Positions 21,650 through 32,893 of a DNA stretch of 64,000 nt are shown in pieces. Positions within the stretch are counted from its first letter, which is position 1. Each line of letters begins with the position of its first letter. The notes below the pieces were generated by a model. It had not been told where the DNA came from, did not search any database, and worked only from the letters and a program-made list of their open reading frames with translations. The DNA is from Pohlia nutans. Its lineage: Eukaryota > Streptophyta > Bryopsida > Bryales > Mniaceae. The stretch is from positions 5,479,501-5,543,500 of the forward strand of contig CM040094.1 in the NCBI GenBank assembly GCA_022496805.1, written 5' to 3'. The position numbers were made by a program, and so were the translations under genes.

Positions 21650-24044
21650 ATTGGTAATTATGGTACCTGCACAGTTTAGGCTCTGTGAGTAATTTGGGTT
21701 AAAAGTACTTGAATGTGAAATTGGGAAATAGTTAGCAGATTGAACAGAGAACTTTGGAAATTGGAATTGCTTCATTCAAATTGAGTGAGTCATTCACACT
21801 CAAAGTTTGTGTACCCTTATTTTTTTCACACAAGTCCATTGAGAGAAGTATCAATAGTATATCACATTTGACAATCTCAAGACTTGGCTTATGTTGGTTT
21901 GAAATGCAGTAGCTTAGCTTACATCATGTCACTCATGTGAGTGAAGTTGCGTCTCTCAAGTGTCACTTGAAATACATTGGCTCAATTTGTTGGAGTTCTT
22001 TTTGAATAGCTAATTAGACCTTGACTGATTGCAAAAGCTAATTGTAACTCAACTTAGCATTAGGTATAGTAGAATTAGAATTGAATTACCACTTGTTGCA
22101 TGGTTGATAGTGCATTGTAGTCCTTTAGTGTTTAGAGTATTTTTGGAGAGAAGTTAGATTTTGGAAGGCTTTTGCATGTTGTCTTTTTTTTGGGCAATAC
22201 GGAATCCTTTTAAGAGATTACAATTGCACAAATACGTTTTACAATTGATTGGTCATTTTTTAGTGGAAAAGTAGAAAAGATTGAATGGTGCATGATTCGG
22301 ATCATAACAAGTATTTGAAGGTATACAAATGCTAAAACTGTTATGAATCTCTTGTGACTGAAGTGATTGTCATGAATCTCTTGTAGGGGAACTTGTGTTT
22401 TTTAAACCTTTGAATCAATATTGGACGCATACCTACACTTTGATAGCTTTCCATAGACACCTCTTGTGGATATTGATGTTTTTTATTTGCTTTTTAATTG
22501 ATCAAGACATAAGGTTTCTATATGGTTTCAATACAGTTTTATACATGGCCTAGCTTGTATACACATTCAATCGAGTCTAATTAGGCACCATCTTTTGAAG
22601 CAATCAATCTTCTCAACGGTGGCATTTCTCAAAAATTGTGCGATGTTGTCGATCTTCTTTTCATAAAAAAGCTACGTATGTCTTCTTTAATTTCAATGCT
22701 GTCAATTGTCAAAATCACCCCACACCAATGAGGAATTGAGCTTGTTACAAGAGCTAGTGAAGAAAACAAGAGCTAAGCTCAACACCCCCGGTCCTTCAGG
22801 GGTTAAATGTGCATGCAAGTTGAACCAGATACTAACATAACATGGTAGCCTATGTGACTACTTCCTTCTCCCAAGAGAATGATGTGAAATATCCCACATC
22901 ATTTCATCCCAATGAAATGATGTGGGATATTTCACAACACATCATGGGGACACATGGCATTAAGCAAGAGTAATCAACCATGGTGAGCAGTACTCAAAAG
23001 CACTCACTCAATCACAATTCAACAGTGTTTTGTAATTTTTTATTTGATTCAATACTCCATTCAATTACAAAACACTGGTCACTCCATACTGAATGTTATG
23101 GGCAACAGTGACGTAGACCTTTCAAAAATATCCTGGATCAACTTCTTGGCTTGCCCAGTTCGGTATTGTGTCCTATGTAAGTTAGTGCACTTGGCTTTGT
23201 CTTCTACATGGGCATCTGCATCACTCTCCGCATTCGCAAGGTTTGTCTCTGCCATTCCTTTCTTCAACGTTTTTGTATTAGCAATGCTTTGTTGTGTTGT
23301 GTAAACGATGGATGGGTTTGCACAAACCACGGTTTTGTCTATATAAGTGGTTTAGGGTTTGATTACAATCTAGAGTGAATTTTGTTTTCATTGCATTCTT
23401 CCGAGCTGCTGACTAGGGTTGCGAACACTCAAAGCTCTTGAACTTGACCAGTTCAGGTCCCAACATAGTTTTAATGTTTGACAAATGTGCTACAATCAAT
23501 TACAGTGTGCAGAATCTTATAGAGAGGGTCATAATAAGGATCTTTACGTTTTGTGTTGCAGGTATGCAAGATAGTCAGGGTATAATATTTTATACCTGTA
23601 GGAGTTGGCCTCAAACAGCAGAATATGAAATGCAAGCTCTTAAAAAGTTTGCTGTGGATGTGTGCATTGTTGTTGGTGCTCCGCTGCAGTTGGCGATTCC
23701 AATCCCCTAGAACTATTTGATTCTTTTGTTTTGTTCACTGCCCTGTGAAGCTGCAACAGAGTTCGATCTCTAGAGGTGACACTTGCGTGCCACAAGAGGA
23801 GGCGATTGCAAAACAAGGCTTCAAAGCTAAGGTGGTATCCCCATTCCTGTGACTGTCAGCTGCTGAGAGCGTTTACTCTTGTTAGACATGTGTGTATTGC
23901 TTGAAACAATAATATTGTCATAAATATTATGGAGTGTCATATTATGGAGGGTAGACTGTCAATTTCAGATCTGTGTTTTCCCAGCCACTCTTTTGGTGAA
24001 AACTATCTGATGAGAATTTTGGAATCGTGCAGGGAGAATGAGGT
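21650..24044. other. Intergenic DNA with a truncated TTAA element, a hairpin and a coding-like scrap
   Basis: About 22600-22802 matches the right third of the element at 48213-48419 and ends CCGGTCCTTCAGGGG directly before TTAA (22803-22806). A perfect hairpin lies at 22884-22935 (separate entry). A shorter inverted repeat, CAGTGTTTTGTAATT, pairs with bases near 23075. After an acceptor near 23562, about 50 codons (including QDSQGIIFYTCRSWPQTAEYE) run open to a stop at 23710; this may be an exon relic but no family is recognised. Confidence 0.4.
22884..22935. repeat. Perfect 24-bp inverted repeat with 4-nt loop
   Basis: GTGAAATATCCCACATCATT (22884 onward, 24 bases) is followed by the loop CCCA and its exact reverse complement ending at 22935. 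It lacks the T-rich tail of a bacterial terminator and lies between plant genes. It is more likely a small MITE core or a chance hairpin than a functional RNA. Confidence 0.8.
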
Positions 24045-25660
24045 GTGCACTCTGACACTCCTCTATATTTCTCTTTGAGCACAAAGGCAATGGTGATGGC
24101 AGGATGGTCATGGGAGAGGCTGTTTCGTCGATTTTTATGCACTTCTGTGCACTTAAGAGGCAAGGAAGAGATGGGACAAAACCAGGCACATGATGATGAT
24201 GATGATGATGATGATGATGTTTCAAAAGAAAATTGGTCAGAATTACCTGATGATGGTGATGATGTTATGACTTCCATAGAGAAATCTAAGGTGCACTGGT
24301 CTGAATTACCGGCAGACGGTAGCACAGACACAGAGATTCTGGCCGAGCTTGAAATCCAAGCGAGGAATGAAACCAGTTGGAAGGCTTTGCAGGACCTGAA
24401 CCCTTTCTTCTTCCAGGACTGGAGTGAGAAAGTGCAAGTAGGGCAGCAAATTGCCGAGGGCGGGCAGGCCCAGATCTTTGAAGCCAAATGGAAGAAGGAT
24501 GAATACCGAAAGTGGCCAGGCTTGGAGGAACTCACTCTGCCAGAGGAGATGGTGGTGAAGGTGTTCAAGTTGGAGGGGTGCAGTTTGGAGCATTTCATCA
24601 GTCAATGGCCTCGCATCTCCACGACATCGCAGAAGGAACTCGAATGCGAAAATGATAATCAGAACGATTTCGCATCTTTTTACATGTCCATCTTCGTTTG
24701 TCCGATCGTCGGTGCGTTCTTTTTTAACAACAAGAGGTTTGCATTTTTGATGGAAAGGTACGAATGTGATTTGCGCTCTCTCATTGATAACAAAATGCGC
24801 GACAACCGAGGCCATGGACCGCCCTTGTCAAATGAGTAAGTATGGTAGCTAGGTACAATTCTGATCCAAGACTCAAGCCATTGGTCTTCGGTAAAACGAA
24901 TATGGAGATATCTCAATGGGACAAGCAATGAGGGCTTGGTCTACTAAGGAGATGACAATTTGCAAGTGATTGGATATTGTGACTCTGATTGGGCTGGAGA
25001 TCCGGAAGAAAGGAGATCAAGAACTGGCTATGTTTTTATGTTAGCCAATGCCGCCATTTCTTGGAACAGTGTGAAGCAGAAAGCTATTACTCAATCAAGT
25101 GCCGAAGCTGAATATTACGCAGCCGGTGAAGCAACCAAGGAAGCTATATGGATTTTAGACATAGGCTTAGCACGAGATGCTCGATACGTTTTGCTGTGCA
25201 TTGCAAGAGGCATGCAATGGCTTCATGACCATGGGATTTTGCACCGGGACTTGAAAGCTTCCAATGTTCTTGTGCGGGGTAGGCACGACATTTATGTTGT
25301 ATCAGATTATGAATGTTCGATGTCAACGGTAGGAACTGGAGAGCTCCCGAAGTGTTGCAAGAGATGCAACATGGACGCGGTCGAAACCAAGACATATGGA
25401 CAACAAAGTCGGATGTCTACAGTTTTGGTATGATTTGTTTTGAGGTTTTGACCGGGTGTATTCCTTTCTCAGAATATGCTGGTAAGAAAGATTGTGTTGA
25501 AATTATCGATCACCATAAAAGACCTCAACTCCCTGATTACGTAGATTCCAAATTGCAAGAGTTAGTGAAGAGATGTTGGGACAAGGATCCTTTGAAAAGG
25601 CTTTCTATTCATGACATTGTGTACAAGTATTTTGAATTTGAGGATGACACAGGGAGATAA
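24045..25660 (+). pseudogene. Broken protein kinase gene fused to a Copia fragment
   Basis: The first part (24045-24835) encodes an acidic N-terminus with an Asp run, then a kinase N-lobe: glycine-loop-like QIAEGGQAQIFEA and lysine-bearing EEMVVKVFK. A strong splice donor (GTAAGTATG) sits at 24836. A Copia fragment follows (24846-25163). The kinase then resumes with RYVLLCIARGMQWLHDHG, the catalytic loop HRDLKASNVLV and an SDYE segment where DFG is expected. A small deletion near 25338 shifts the frame. The C-lobe continues with RNWRAPEVLQEM, SDVYSFGMICFEVLTG and a stop at 25658-25660. The kinase is of the plant TKL-like type by eye. The frame break, altered DFG and inserted retroelement argue against an active product. 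Confidence 0.75.
24846..25163 (+). mobile_element. Internal fragment of a Ty1/Copia retrotransposon (RT end and RNase H)
   Basis: The reading VKRIWRYLNGTSNEGL is followed, after a frame break, by GYCDSDWAGDPEERRSRTGY, KQKAITQSSAEAEYYAAGEA and TKEAIWI. These are the conserved end of Copia reverse transcriptase and its RNase H. No long terminal repeats flank it. The frame runs without a stop from RNase H straight into the kinase segment, giving a chimeric open frame at 24960-25433. Lack of LTRs suggests arrival by a repair or recombination event rather than normal integration. Confidence 0.85.
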
Positions 25661-25818
25661 ATACAAGATTCCCCTATGGGAAACAGGAACACACTTGTAA
25701 CTTTTGCACATCAAAATACAATACAATATTCCCAAGAAAGTTACAATTGTGGGAATTTTGTCCCACTTCCAATGTGAAATCCCATGTGGGAATGTCTTTA
25801 TTTCTCCCTGTGAATTAA

Positions 25819-26656
25819 GGTTGGGTGATCTATAACCACCAACTTAAGCTTGTTGGCCTATTTAAAGCGCTTCTATACATGGTAAGAAGTTTTTCGCGGA
25901 TTCAAAGTAGGATTTTGTGATTATTGCAATTGTCGTGACCATTTATTTCTTCATATTGAAATTGCTACAAATTTTCTAAGTGAAAAGTATGTCGTGATCT
26001 ATTCCTCGATATATATATAAAGTCCCTACTTCTACACTAAGTTGTGCTAATGACCACTTGTGAAAGTACCCATCATTATGAGTACAAGAGATTAAAAACC
26101 GAGAGCTGTGAAAATTGAAAACTACTCTATTAATAACCAAAGGTTGAGTTGGCTGCATCCTAAAACCATACCTCTGACATCCTCACTTACTTACGCTCAA
26201 TGCGAGCCCTTCCTCACTCACTCACTCAAACAATGCAAGTCTTCACTCACTCATTCACTCACTCTCGATGCACTCTTAAAACCGTCCTAAAACATTCAGA
26301 TTGCAAGCATAATGTTCAGCTTCGACTTAATAAGGCCACTTTGGTTGCAATTTCTATGAACCAACCAATTTTGTGCTCATGTCAACCAACAATCGCCATA
26401 TTGATTTTCTAAAACCATTATGAATTTGTCCACATTTTGTTTTTGCACTACTGCCATTTACATATCCTGACGAGTTGGAGATATGATCATGACGTCGACC
26501 CATAATGGCAACTTGACTCACCAAAATCCGCTCCTTCCCTTCCCCAATCGTAAATTGACTTCCCAAAAATTACGGAAATGGGGTGGGCGATTGACAATTT
26601 TGGACCACATAATACAGCCGATTCGAGGGTTGGTGGTGGTAATAGGTTATCCAACC
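25819..26656. mobile_element. MITE-like element, GGTTGG...CCAACC family, long copy
   Basis: The left end GGTTGGGTGATCTATAACC and the right end GGTAATAGGTTATCCAACC are related to the termini at 4606-5004, though with mismatches. The 838-bp interior includes a CACT-rich simple repeat (about 26206-26268) and nothing coding. It may contain a further insertion that explains the extra length. Confidence 0.5.
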
Positions 26657-27786
26657 ATAGTCTTTTAAATTTTGAATAAAAAATACCAATTTTGTTTCTA
26701 AAGCAACTTTTGATATTCATGAGTTGTTGTCTTCCTTTCTGATTGGTACTATTGTCGTCAGGGTTTCTGTAATTGTTCATTTATATGTCAGTTTTGATCC
26801 ACACTGGCATTCACCCAGAACTCTTTGTATCACCCCTTTGGTAATTAATGTACAGTACGATGTGAGAATTTGGGCAAGACTGATATTGGAGAGAGTAATA
26901 ATAACAAGGTGTCTGAGCCTAGAGAGACTGAAAATAGAACCAATGGCGCTGCCTTGTATGTACAGATTGTACACACAGCTTGGAGAAGAAGTCAACACTG
27001 TAGCCTGATAGTAGATTTGGTGTAAAATAATTCTAAAATAAACTTCAATTTTAGGGAAGTATTATCTTCAAATAAAAAAATTGTGTGGAAGAAAAAAGAA
27101 CATTAAATATTATCAAATATAGATTGACCAAGAAGCTCTTATACAAGCCCAACTCCAATATTTGGATCCATCAAATATGGAGGCACAAAAATTGGACTTG
27201 GGCCCAAGAGTATATTTCATTAAAAATAAAATAAAAACGTAGGGCTTTGGCCTAAGTGTACATTTCATAAATAAAAATTCCATACAATGGGCCAAACTTT
27301 TGGGTCCAAATCCTTTACGCTAGCAGTCAAGCTCATAATTTCCAAGAAATTTATACAATGGGCCCGACTCTTGGGTCCGAATCCTTTACACTAAGAGTCA
27401 AGCCTGTAATTTCTAAGAAATTTATACAATGGGCCCAACTCTTGAATCCACTAACCTGGCTCTATTTTAATCTTATTATATTGAATACTTGAGGCAGGGC
27501 CTAAAGCTAATAGAGGTTGAAATTATTTTCAATTGGACTCAAGAACAACGGGTTGACTCCTAAGTGTAAAGCTGCCCTTAGGTCTTCAGTAATTTTAAGT
27601 ATCTCCACTTTATAATCTTTTGAAACTTTAAACTTAGAGCATCTGCATCCTACAACTAAAAGTAGAAAATTCTTTGAAAAGTGGATAGAAAATGGTTGTA
27701 TTTAATGGTGAAAATTCGAGGCAGGTAAAAGCCACAGAATGTAAGCATGATATAGTGATATTTGAATACATCCATCTATAGCTTAA
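26657..27786. other. Intergenic DNA with a ~71-bp tandem repeat
   Basis: From about 27288 to 27447 a unit containing CTTGGGTCCGAATCCTTTAC and AAGAAATTTATACAATGGGC occurs twice, with a partial third copy. The remainder is AT-rich and without recognisable genes. Confidence 0.5.
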
Positions 27787-28180
27787 GGTAGGATGTCCTA
27801 AAACCACCACCTCCCTCAATTATGACATGTAGAGCTTTCTTGGAGCCACCACAATTGAGACTAAAAACCACCCAATTTCACTATTCAAGTAGACCAATGG
27901 CATGCAAAACATTGCAAAGAAATAGTTGGTGGTTTTGGATTAGCTCATGAGCGATATCTAGGAACAACAAAGTGTGAACTTAGAAAATTAGTTTGTGATG
28001 TATGGGTCGGAGGTTACTTTCCGCTTTGGAATTTTGTATAAAATAAAAAAATGCAAATTAGATGTTGCAAATTTTTGTAATCCTCATCAAAACCTATTTT
28101 GAATGCGTTTATTTTTTCAAATTTAGCAATGCTAAAAATAGGCCAAATTGCTTAAGTTGATGGTTTTAGGACAATCAACC
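27787..28180. mobile_element. MITE, GGTTGG...CCAACC family, inverted copy of 4606-5004
   Basis: The ends are GGTAGGATGTCCTAAAACC and GGTTTTAGGACAATCAACC. The interior matches the reverse complement of 4606-5004 (shared AAGTAGACCAATGGCATGC and TTGCAAATTTTTGTAATCCTC). The length, 394 bp, is almost the same. A separate TTAA element begins only a few bases later at 28189. Confidence 0.7.
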
Positions 28181-28188
28181 ATACTTAA

Positions 28189-28556
28189 CCCTTAAATGAC
28201 AAGAGGGCTTGGGCGGGCAGCCCCGAAGGCATCTAAATTCTTGGTGGGAGAAAAAAAAAATGATAAAAGGAAAAAAAAACAGCTCTGCTGGTCACTACTA
28301 GCCAACACTGTAACATTGAAGTATTTTTCAAGAAACGACCTCAGCTACCCCAACCTCAACTCTTGTTCATTTTGATAACTATGATTGCTTGTCAATGTTT
28401 CCACAATCTTCCAAATGAAGCGCAAATTTGGAATCTAGATTGCTTTTCAATAGCTTTCCAACACATTAATCATCGCTTCATTTGGTTGAGAAAATCCACT
28501 TTTCTTCATTATTCTCTCATAAATAAGCCCATGGGGCTTACTTTGACGTTTAAGGG
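28189..28556. mobile_element. TTAA-flanked MITE (368 bp)
   Basis: TTAA (28185-28188) is followed by CCCTTAAATGACAA, and the right end TTTGACGTTTAAGGG (ending 28556) is followed by TTAA (28557-28560). The interior is non-coding and differs from the other copies, so it is a separate subfamily with the same terminal rule. Confidence 0.7.
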
Positions 28557-28560
28557 TTAA

Positions 28561-30742
28561 GGAAGGGCTTAGTATCCTAAATTGATGGACAATAATGATT
28601 ATTCATGTACAGTGATTGTGATTGTGATTGTGATTGGTTCACAAATTACAACGAGGGACACATTACGATTCAAAGGTGTGAAGGCGATAGCTTGTGACAC
28701 CAAATTTGGATGTAATGATAGTGGTCATGGAATGACTTGAAAGGAGAAGGGTTTTTACAGTCATTCCCTATGACATGTTCGTCCCTGCTCTTGCATAAAT
28801 AGAAGCCGGGTTCACTGTGAGACCTCCTTTGTTAAAGATGAGAGTAGGTCCTTGAAAGACACGAACCGTGGTTTGAGGAATTGGCAAGTCCGTGCAACCC
28901 GTCAAGCACCCGTCGTCTAATCCAAAGCAAGAACTAAAATAAGTTATTTTGTCATCTAATCCAAAGTAGGTAGTGTTTAATTTGTTGGTAAATCTTTGCC
29001 TAAACCTTACCTCAATTTTGGTGTGGCTACTTGTACACTAGAAAAAAAAGTTCAAAAAAGTGGATGAAATCGTCAAAGTCTTCTCAAAAAATTACCACAA
29101 TTGCCACTAATTGGATCAAAGTGCCTTATAATAAATAAATTTATGGATGAACATATTAATATGGATGATTTTGTCTGTGTTTTCCTTACTTGGCTACATT
29201 CCAAAAGTGTATGTTGGTCTACCAACAAAAAAACAAAAAAAAAAAACGTTGAAAGCAAGAACTAAAATACGTTTATTCCTTGTGGAGCCCAGCTTGTGAG
29301 AACAGGCACGGGCTCTTCATGGGGAATCACCCATAACTTATATTACATTGGCAACTCCATGCAGAACAGACAAAGCAGCGAGTCATATAGAATTGTGCAG
29401 TGACTAACATAGAAGTGTGCAGAATGACCAGCATAGAATTATGCAGTACATGTCAGTTGTAACACGTTTGGCTCACACGAACAGGAGGCGAAAGAGGCTC
29501 ACACGAAGACGCTGTTCTTTCGTCTGTCTGTCTGTTTCATTGTTTGCTTCCAATAACACGCACTGTTCTACGGTGCAATCCATCTCACGCGCTACTCTAA
29601 ATTTAAATATAAAAACTTCACTTCAATTTTACACCTGGAACCTCAGTCAGACACTTCCCTGCACATACACCCTATGCAGGTATCTCACACACGTCATGCG
29701 TCCTGTAAGTTAGTTCTGTCAATTTGAGGTTCATCCACCTTAAAGATGTCTGAAAAGAGCAGCCAGTCTGAACCTGGGGTTGTGGCGGAATAAATTTATT
29801 CGACACCACAAGTTGTACACCCAAAAGTCAGACTCGCTGCTGGCATGCGCTGGTTTCGATTGGGATTCATTTAGGAACAGTCTGACAACGGTGCAGAGCA
29901 ATATCAACAAAAAAAGAAGAAGATGGGAAGACATTAAATGCTGGAGTCTGCAGATGAAAATGGACGAGTGTCCTTACATGATCGTCTGGTAAATCGGAAT
30001 ACTGAATCTTGCCATCCGTTGTATGAAATGCTCCTGGATTCTGGGTTCAATTCGGATATCACTGGACCTGACAAAACCGGATTACACAATGATATACACG
30101 TAAGAGTATTCTCACAGATCATGTGTAGGCGCACCACGGTTGTTGAGATCGAGGCCGGGCAGGTCTGCGTACAGAAACGAAGCAAAAGATAGATGGTGGC
30201 AAAAAGCATAAATAATCGCCGTTGGAAGAGAAACCATGATATCTTACAGATGTAAAAACCTTGAACCACGAGAGACTCTTACGTAGCAGGAATTGTCAAA
30301 TATTGTCGAGGTGCAGGATCGCTCCAGGCAACAAGATTTGTCATCTGGGCAGCTCCATTTCAACATGGAAATATGTCGCCACACATGGACGAGGAGCTTG
30401 TGGGAGCACAAGATTGGAGTCTTGACACTCGTCAGGGTATAAAGTACAGGGGTTCACTCTCTTGAACAAAGAAACTAAGCAGACATCGGATGGATACTGG
30501 TTTTGCCAGCTCGCATGGGAAACTAGCTGCAAACGTTCAGCTAGTACTAACAGCATTAATTCACAGAGGTTGCAGGCAAACCTCGAGCCAGAACTCGCAG
30601 CTCTGTGGATTTGGATCCTTCAGTGGAAAAAGGAAGAAACAAACCCGGGAACGCCTGCAATTTGGGCCAGAATTTGACACCCATAATCATTCACGCAAAC
30701 TGTTTTCTAAACCAGTGACCGTCTTGAGAGTATCGTTCTGAG
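28561..30742. other. Intergenic region and probable 3' flank of the minus-strand IQD gene
   Basis: A short (GATTGT)n tract lies at about 28615-28640. From about 29270 the base composition becomes richer in GC. A TTTATT at 29272-29277 (AATAAA on the minus strand) could serve as the polyadenylation signal of the gene ending at 30743, which would give it a long 3' untranslated region. On the plus strand, 29938-30192 reads DENGRVSLHDRLVNRNTESC then YEMLLDSGF, vaguely like one ankyrin repeat; I do not regard this as proven. Confidence 0.35.
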
Positions 30743-32893
30743 CTACGGTCGCCAGAAGGGTCGCCGCACAGATGCAGCCGTTGTGCCAGCTGAATCACTC
30801 TCCGAGACTGCCGTGGGAACTTGCTTTTGCACGGAATTATAGCCCTGCGGATTCACCTTGACTTTCAGAGAGTTGGACTTGGACATCCTGGGCTGCAAAC
30901 CACTCTGCGACCTGGTTTTCGGGCCTGCAAAGGGGGAGTACAGGCGGTACAAACTGGGTAATGGTCCAGCACAGCTTCCCACACTCTCTCCACCATCGTT
31001 CGACTGCTTCACTACTGTAACATGATCAGCATCTTCAGTGAAGTCCAGCTTCCTCGGATGGCTCATCTGGATGGTCACACAACTGTCAGCAGGGGTGGAG
31101 ACGCCCAAGTCTCTTTGATGACCTTGCCTGCCACGCTGAACGCCAGCTCTATTCAAAAGCGGCGAATCTCGTTGCTGAGGCTGTGTTCCTGAAGTTCCAG
31201 GAGGTGACGATCGTAACATAGCCGGAGCCTTGGTCTTCTTCAACAACCCTGCAGCATGTTGTTGCCTCAGCGAGAGGGGCCATGGATATGTCAAGGGAAC
31301 TGCAACCACGTCCACGTCGCTACTCCCAGGCTCCATCTCGGTTGTGCACACCCCGACCGTGCTTTTCACGGAGTCGCTCTCACTCACATGAACCGGCTCC
31401 CCGTTGTTGTCAAAATCACTGTCGAATATCCTGTTGACAGAGTTGTGGGCTCCCATTCTTGCAGCTCGCTCCAGCCAGTTCCACACCCAGCTGGGCTTGT
31501 CTGGAAACGTGTCATCCAGCACCCACGCAGGACCTGCTTTCTGTGACCTGGACCCTGCTTTCCAGTTCTGCCTGGACATGGCATACTCCATCGCTCGCTC
31601 GCGCTTCAGAGCCGCCTCTTCCTTTTTCTTCAGAATCGCTTGGCAATCCTGTGCCGTGCGGAGGCTACCATTCCAGCTCTTGCTCACTTGTTCCATTCCG
31701 ACCCTCACTCCAAGTGCTCTGGTTCGCGTAACTTTAGGGTTGGTTCTAGACATCCGCGTGCTGATGGATGGTGCTTCCTCAAGCTCTTCATCGGTCAATT
31801 CCCCGCTTAGATTGTTGGCCCGGGCCAACTCAATGGCATATGCTTTGCGAGCCCTGTAGCCTCGAATTGCAGCCTGGATTTTCACAGCCGCAGAGACTCT
31901 CTCCCTCTCGCTGGAGCTCTTGCTCATCCGTATCCTTCCACCACTATCCCTCGTTGTACCTGGAGATGCAACAACGATAGCCTGTGCTGCTTTTGCCAAC
32001 CTGGTCATTGCTGTAGTCCCTCTGGACTTCACCTCCATTGAATTAGGAGCGGTAGGGTTGCTGTCTCCTCTTGAAAGACGAAATCCACGAGATCCTTTCT
32101 TGTCAAGAACAGGGGTAACCTTTGCCAATTGCGCCCCCTTCTTCAGCTTCCCGTTCGTCACCGTGGCTGGAATAAGCTTGCTGGTTGCAACGGTTGGAAA
32201 CATAGCCTGTGTAGAGGGCTTCGGCTTAGTAAATCGAGTTGTGGGAGATGGGCCTCCTCCCATTTGCATCGGTTTTTTGCCACTGATTTGCATCTTGGCA
32301 GCAGCAGCAGTAGGTGATGGCGAGTCACTCGAAGGCAATTTCCGCTGCATGCTTGGGATTAGTGGCCCCGAGAAATATTTCTTCACCTTAACAGGAGAAG
32401 CCGTGTTCATCTCCGTGTCTGAGCCCTCCATTGCGGCGTTCCATATCATCATGGGCAGTGGTCCTGATTTGTGATGAATCTTAACCTTGGGAGCTTCCAG
32501 CCGTGGAGGCACAGGAAGTGGCACCGGTGCGGCCAACGCAGAAGAGACCACAAGAGTTGGCGTACTCTTGACATATTGCAGCCTCCTTGGCTTGAACTTG
32601 GACCCTGCACAGAGGGGTAGAGCGGATTCAACCGATTTTCGATGAGGGGATTGGGACTCGGGGGTGGTCAGAAGGTTTTTGACATGAGACACGTTGAAGG
32701 ATTTGCGTCGGAGCAGACAGGGGAGAACCGTCTCCTTGACAGGAGAGGTGATGTAAACATCCGACGGCACTTCAAAGCCCTCGGACAAGTCGTCATCCCT
32801 TTCAGCAGTGTCGAGTGAGAGCGTCTCATGCTGGCAGCAAGTTTGCAGCTGTTTTCTCACCACAGAAGCTGCCCATGTTGTCTTCTTCCTCAT
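30743..32893 (-). CDS. IQ67-domain (IQD) family calmodulin-binding scaffold protein, intronless (716 aa)
   Basis: A single exon runs from ATG at 32893 to the stop at 30743. The start MRKKTTWAASVVRK resembles the basic, Trp-containing N-termini of IQD proteins. A long Ser/Pro/Lys-rich region follows. One clear IQ motif, AAVKIQAAIRGYRARK, lies at residues 335-350. The usual downstream block is present: LKKKEEAALKRERAMEYAMS near 421-440 and WVWNWLERAARMG near 469-481. Near the C-terminus, YSPFAGPKTRSQSG resembles the DUF4005 region. IQD proteins bind calmodulin and associate with microtubules or the plasma membrane. Odd points are the very long region before the IQ motif, only one recognisable IQ repeat where the family normally has up to three, and the absence of the conserved intron. 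Confidence 0.85.
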   Translation of the reverse strand: MRKKTTWAASVVRKQLQTCCQHETLSLDTAERDDDLSEGFEVPSDVYITSPVKETVLPCLLRRKSFNVSHVKNLLTTPESQSPHRKSVESALPLCAGSKFKPRRLQYVKSTPTLVVSSALAAPVPLPVPPRLEAPKVKIHHKSGPLPMMIWNAAMEGSDTEMNTASPVKVKKYFSGPLIPSMQRKLPSSDSPSPTAAAAKMQISGKKPMQMGGGPSPTTRFTKPKPSTQAMFPTVATSKLIPATVTNGKLKKGAQLAKVTPVLDKKGSRGFRLSRGDSNPTAPNSMEVKSRGTTAMTRLAKAAQAIVVASPGTTRDSGGRIRMSKSSSERERVSAAVKIQAAIRGYRARKAYAIELARANNLSGELTDEELEEAPSISTRMSRTNPKVTRTRALGVRVGMEQVSKSWNGSLRTAQDCQAILKKKEEAALKRERAMEYAMSRQNWKAGSRSQKAGPAWVLDDTFPDKPSWVWNWLERAARMGAHNSVNRIFDSDFDNNGEPVHVSESDSVKSTVGVCTTEMEPGSSDVDVVAVPLTYPWPLSLRQQHAAGLLKKTKAPAMLRSSPPGTSGTQPQQRDSPLLNRAGVQRGRQGHQRDLGVSTPADSCVTIQMSHPRKLDFTEDADHVTVVKQSNDGGESVGSCAGPLPSLYRLYSPFAGPKTRSQSGLQPRMSKSNSLKVKVNPQGYNSVQKQVPTAVSESDSAGTTAASVRRPFWRP

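Noticed and set aside
22884..22935. Rho-independent terminator
   Set aside because: The hairpin is perfect but AT-rich and has no T tract, and the context is eukaryotic.
23942..24598. 218-codon open frame on the minus strand with a Ser run
   Set aside because: Antisense of the kinase fragment; the Ser/His runs come from the GAT simple repeat (about 24190-24220) that encodes the Asp run on the plus strand.
31404..31859. 151-codon open frame on the plus strand
   Set aside because: It lies antisense inside the IQD coding sequence, where GC-rich codons leave the opposite strand open by chance. No family resemblance.
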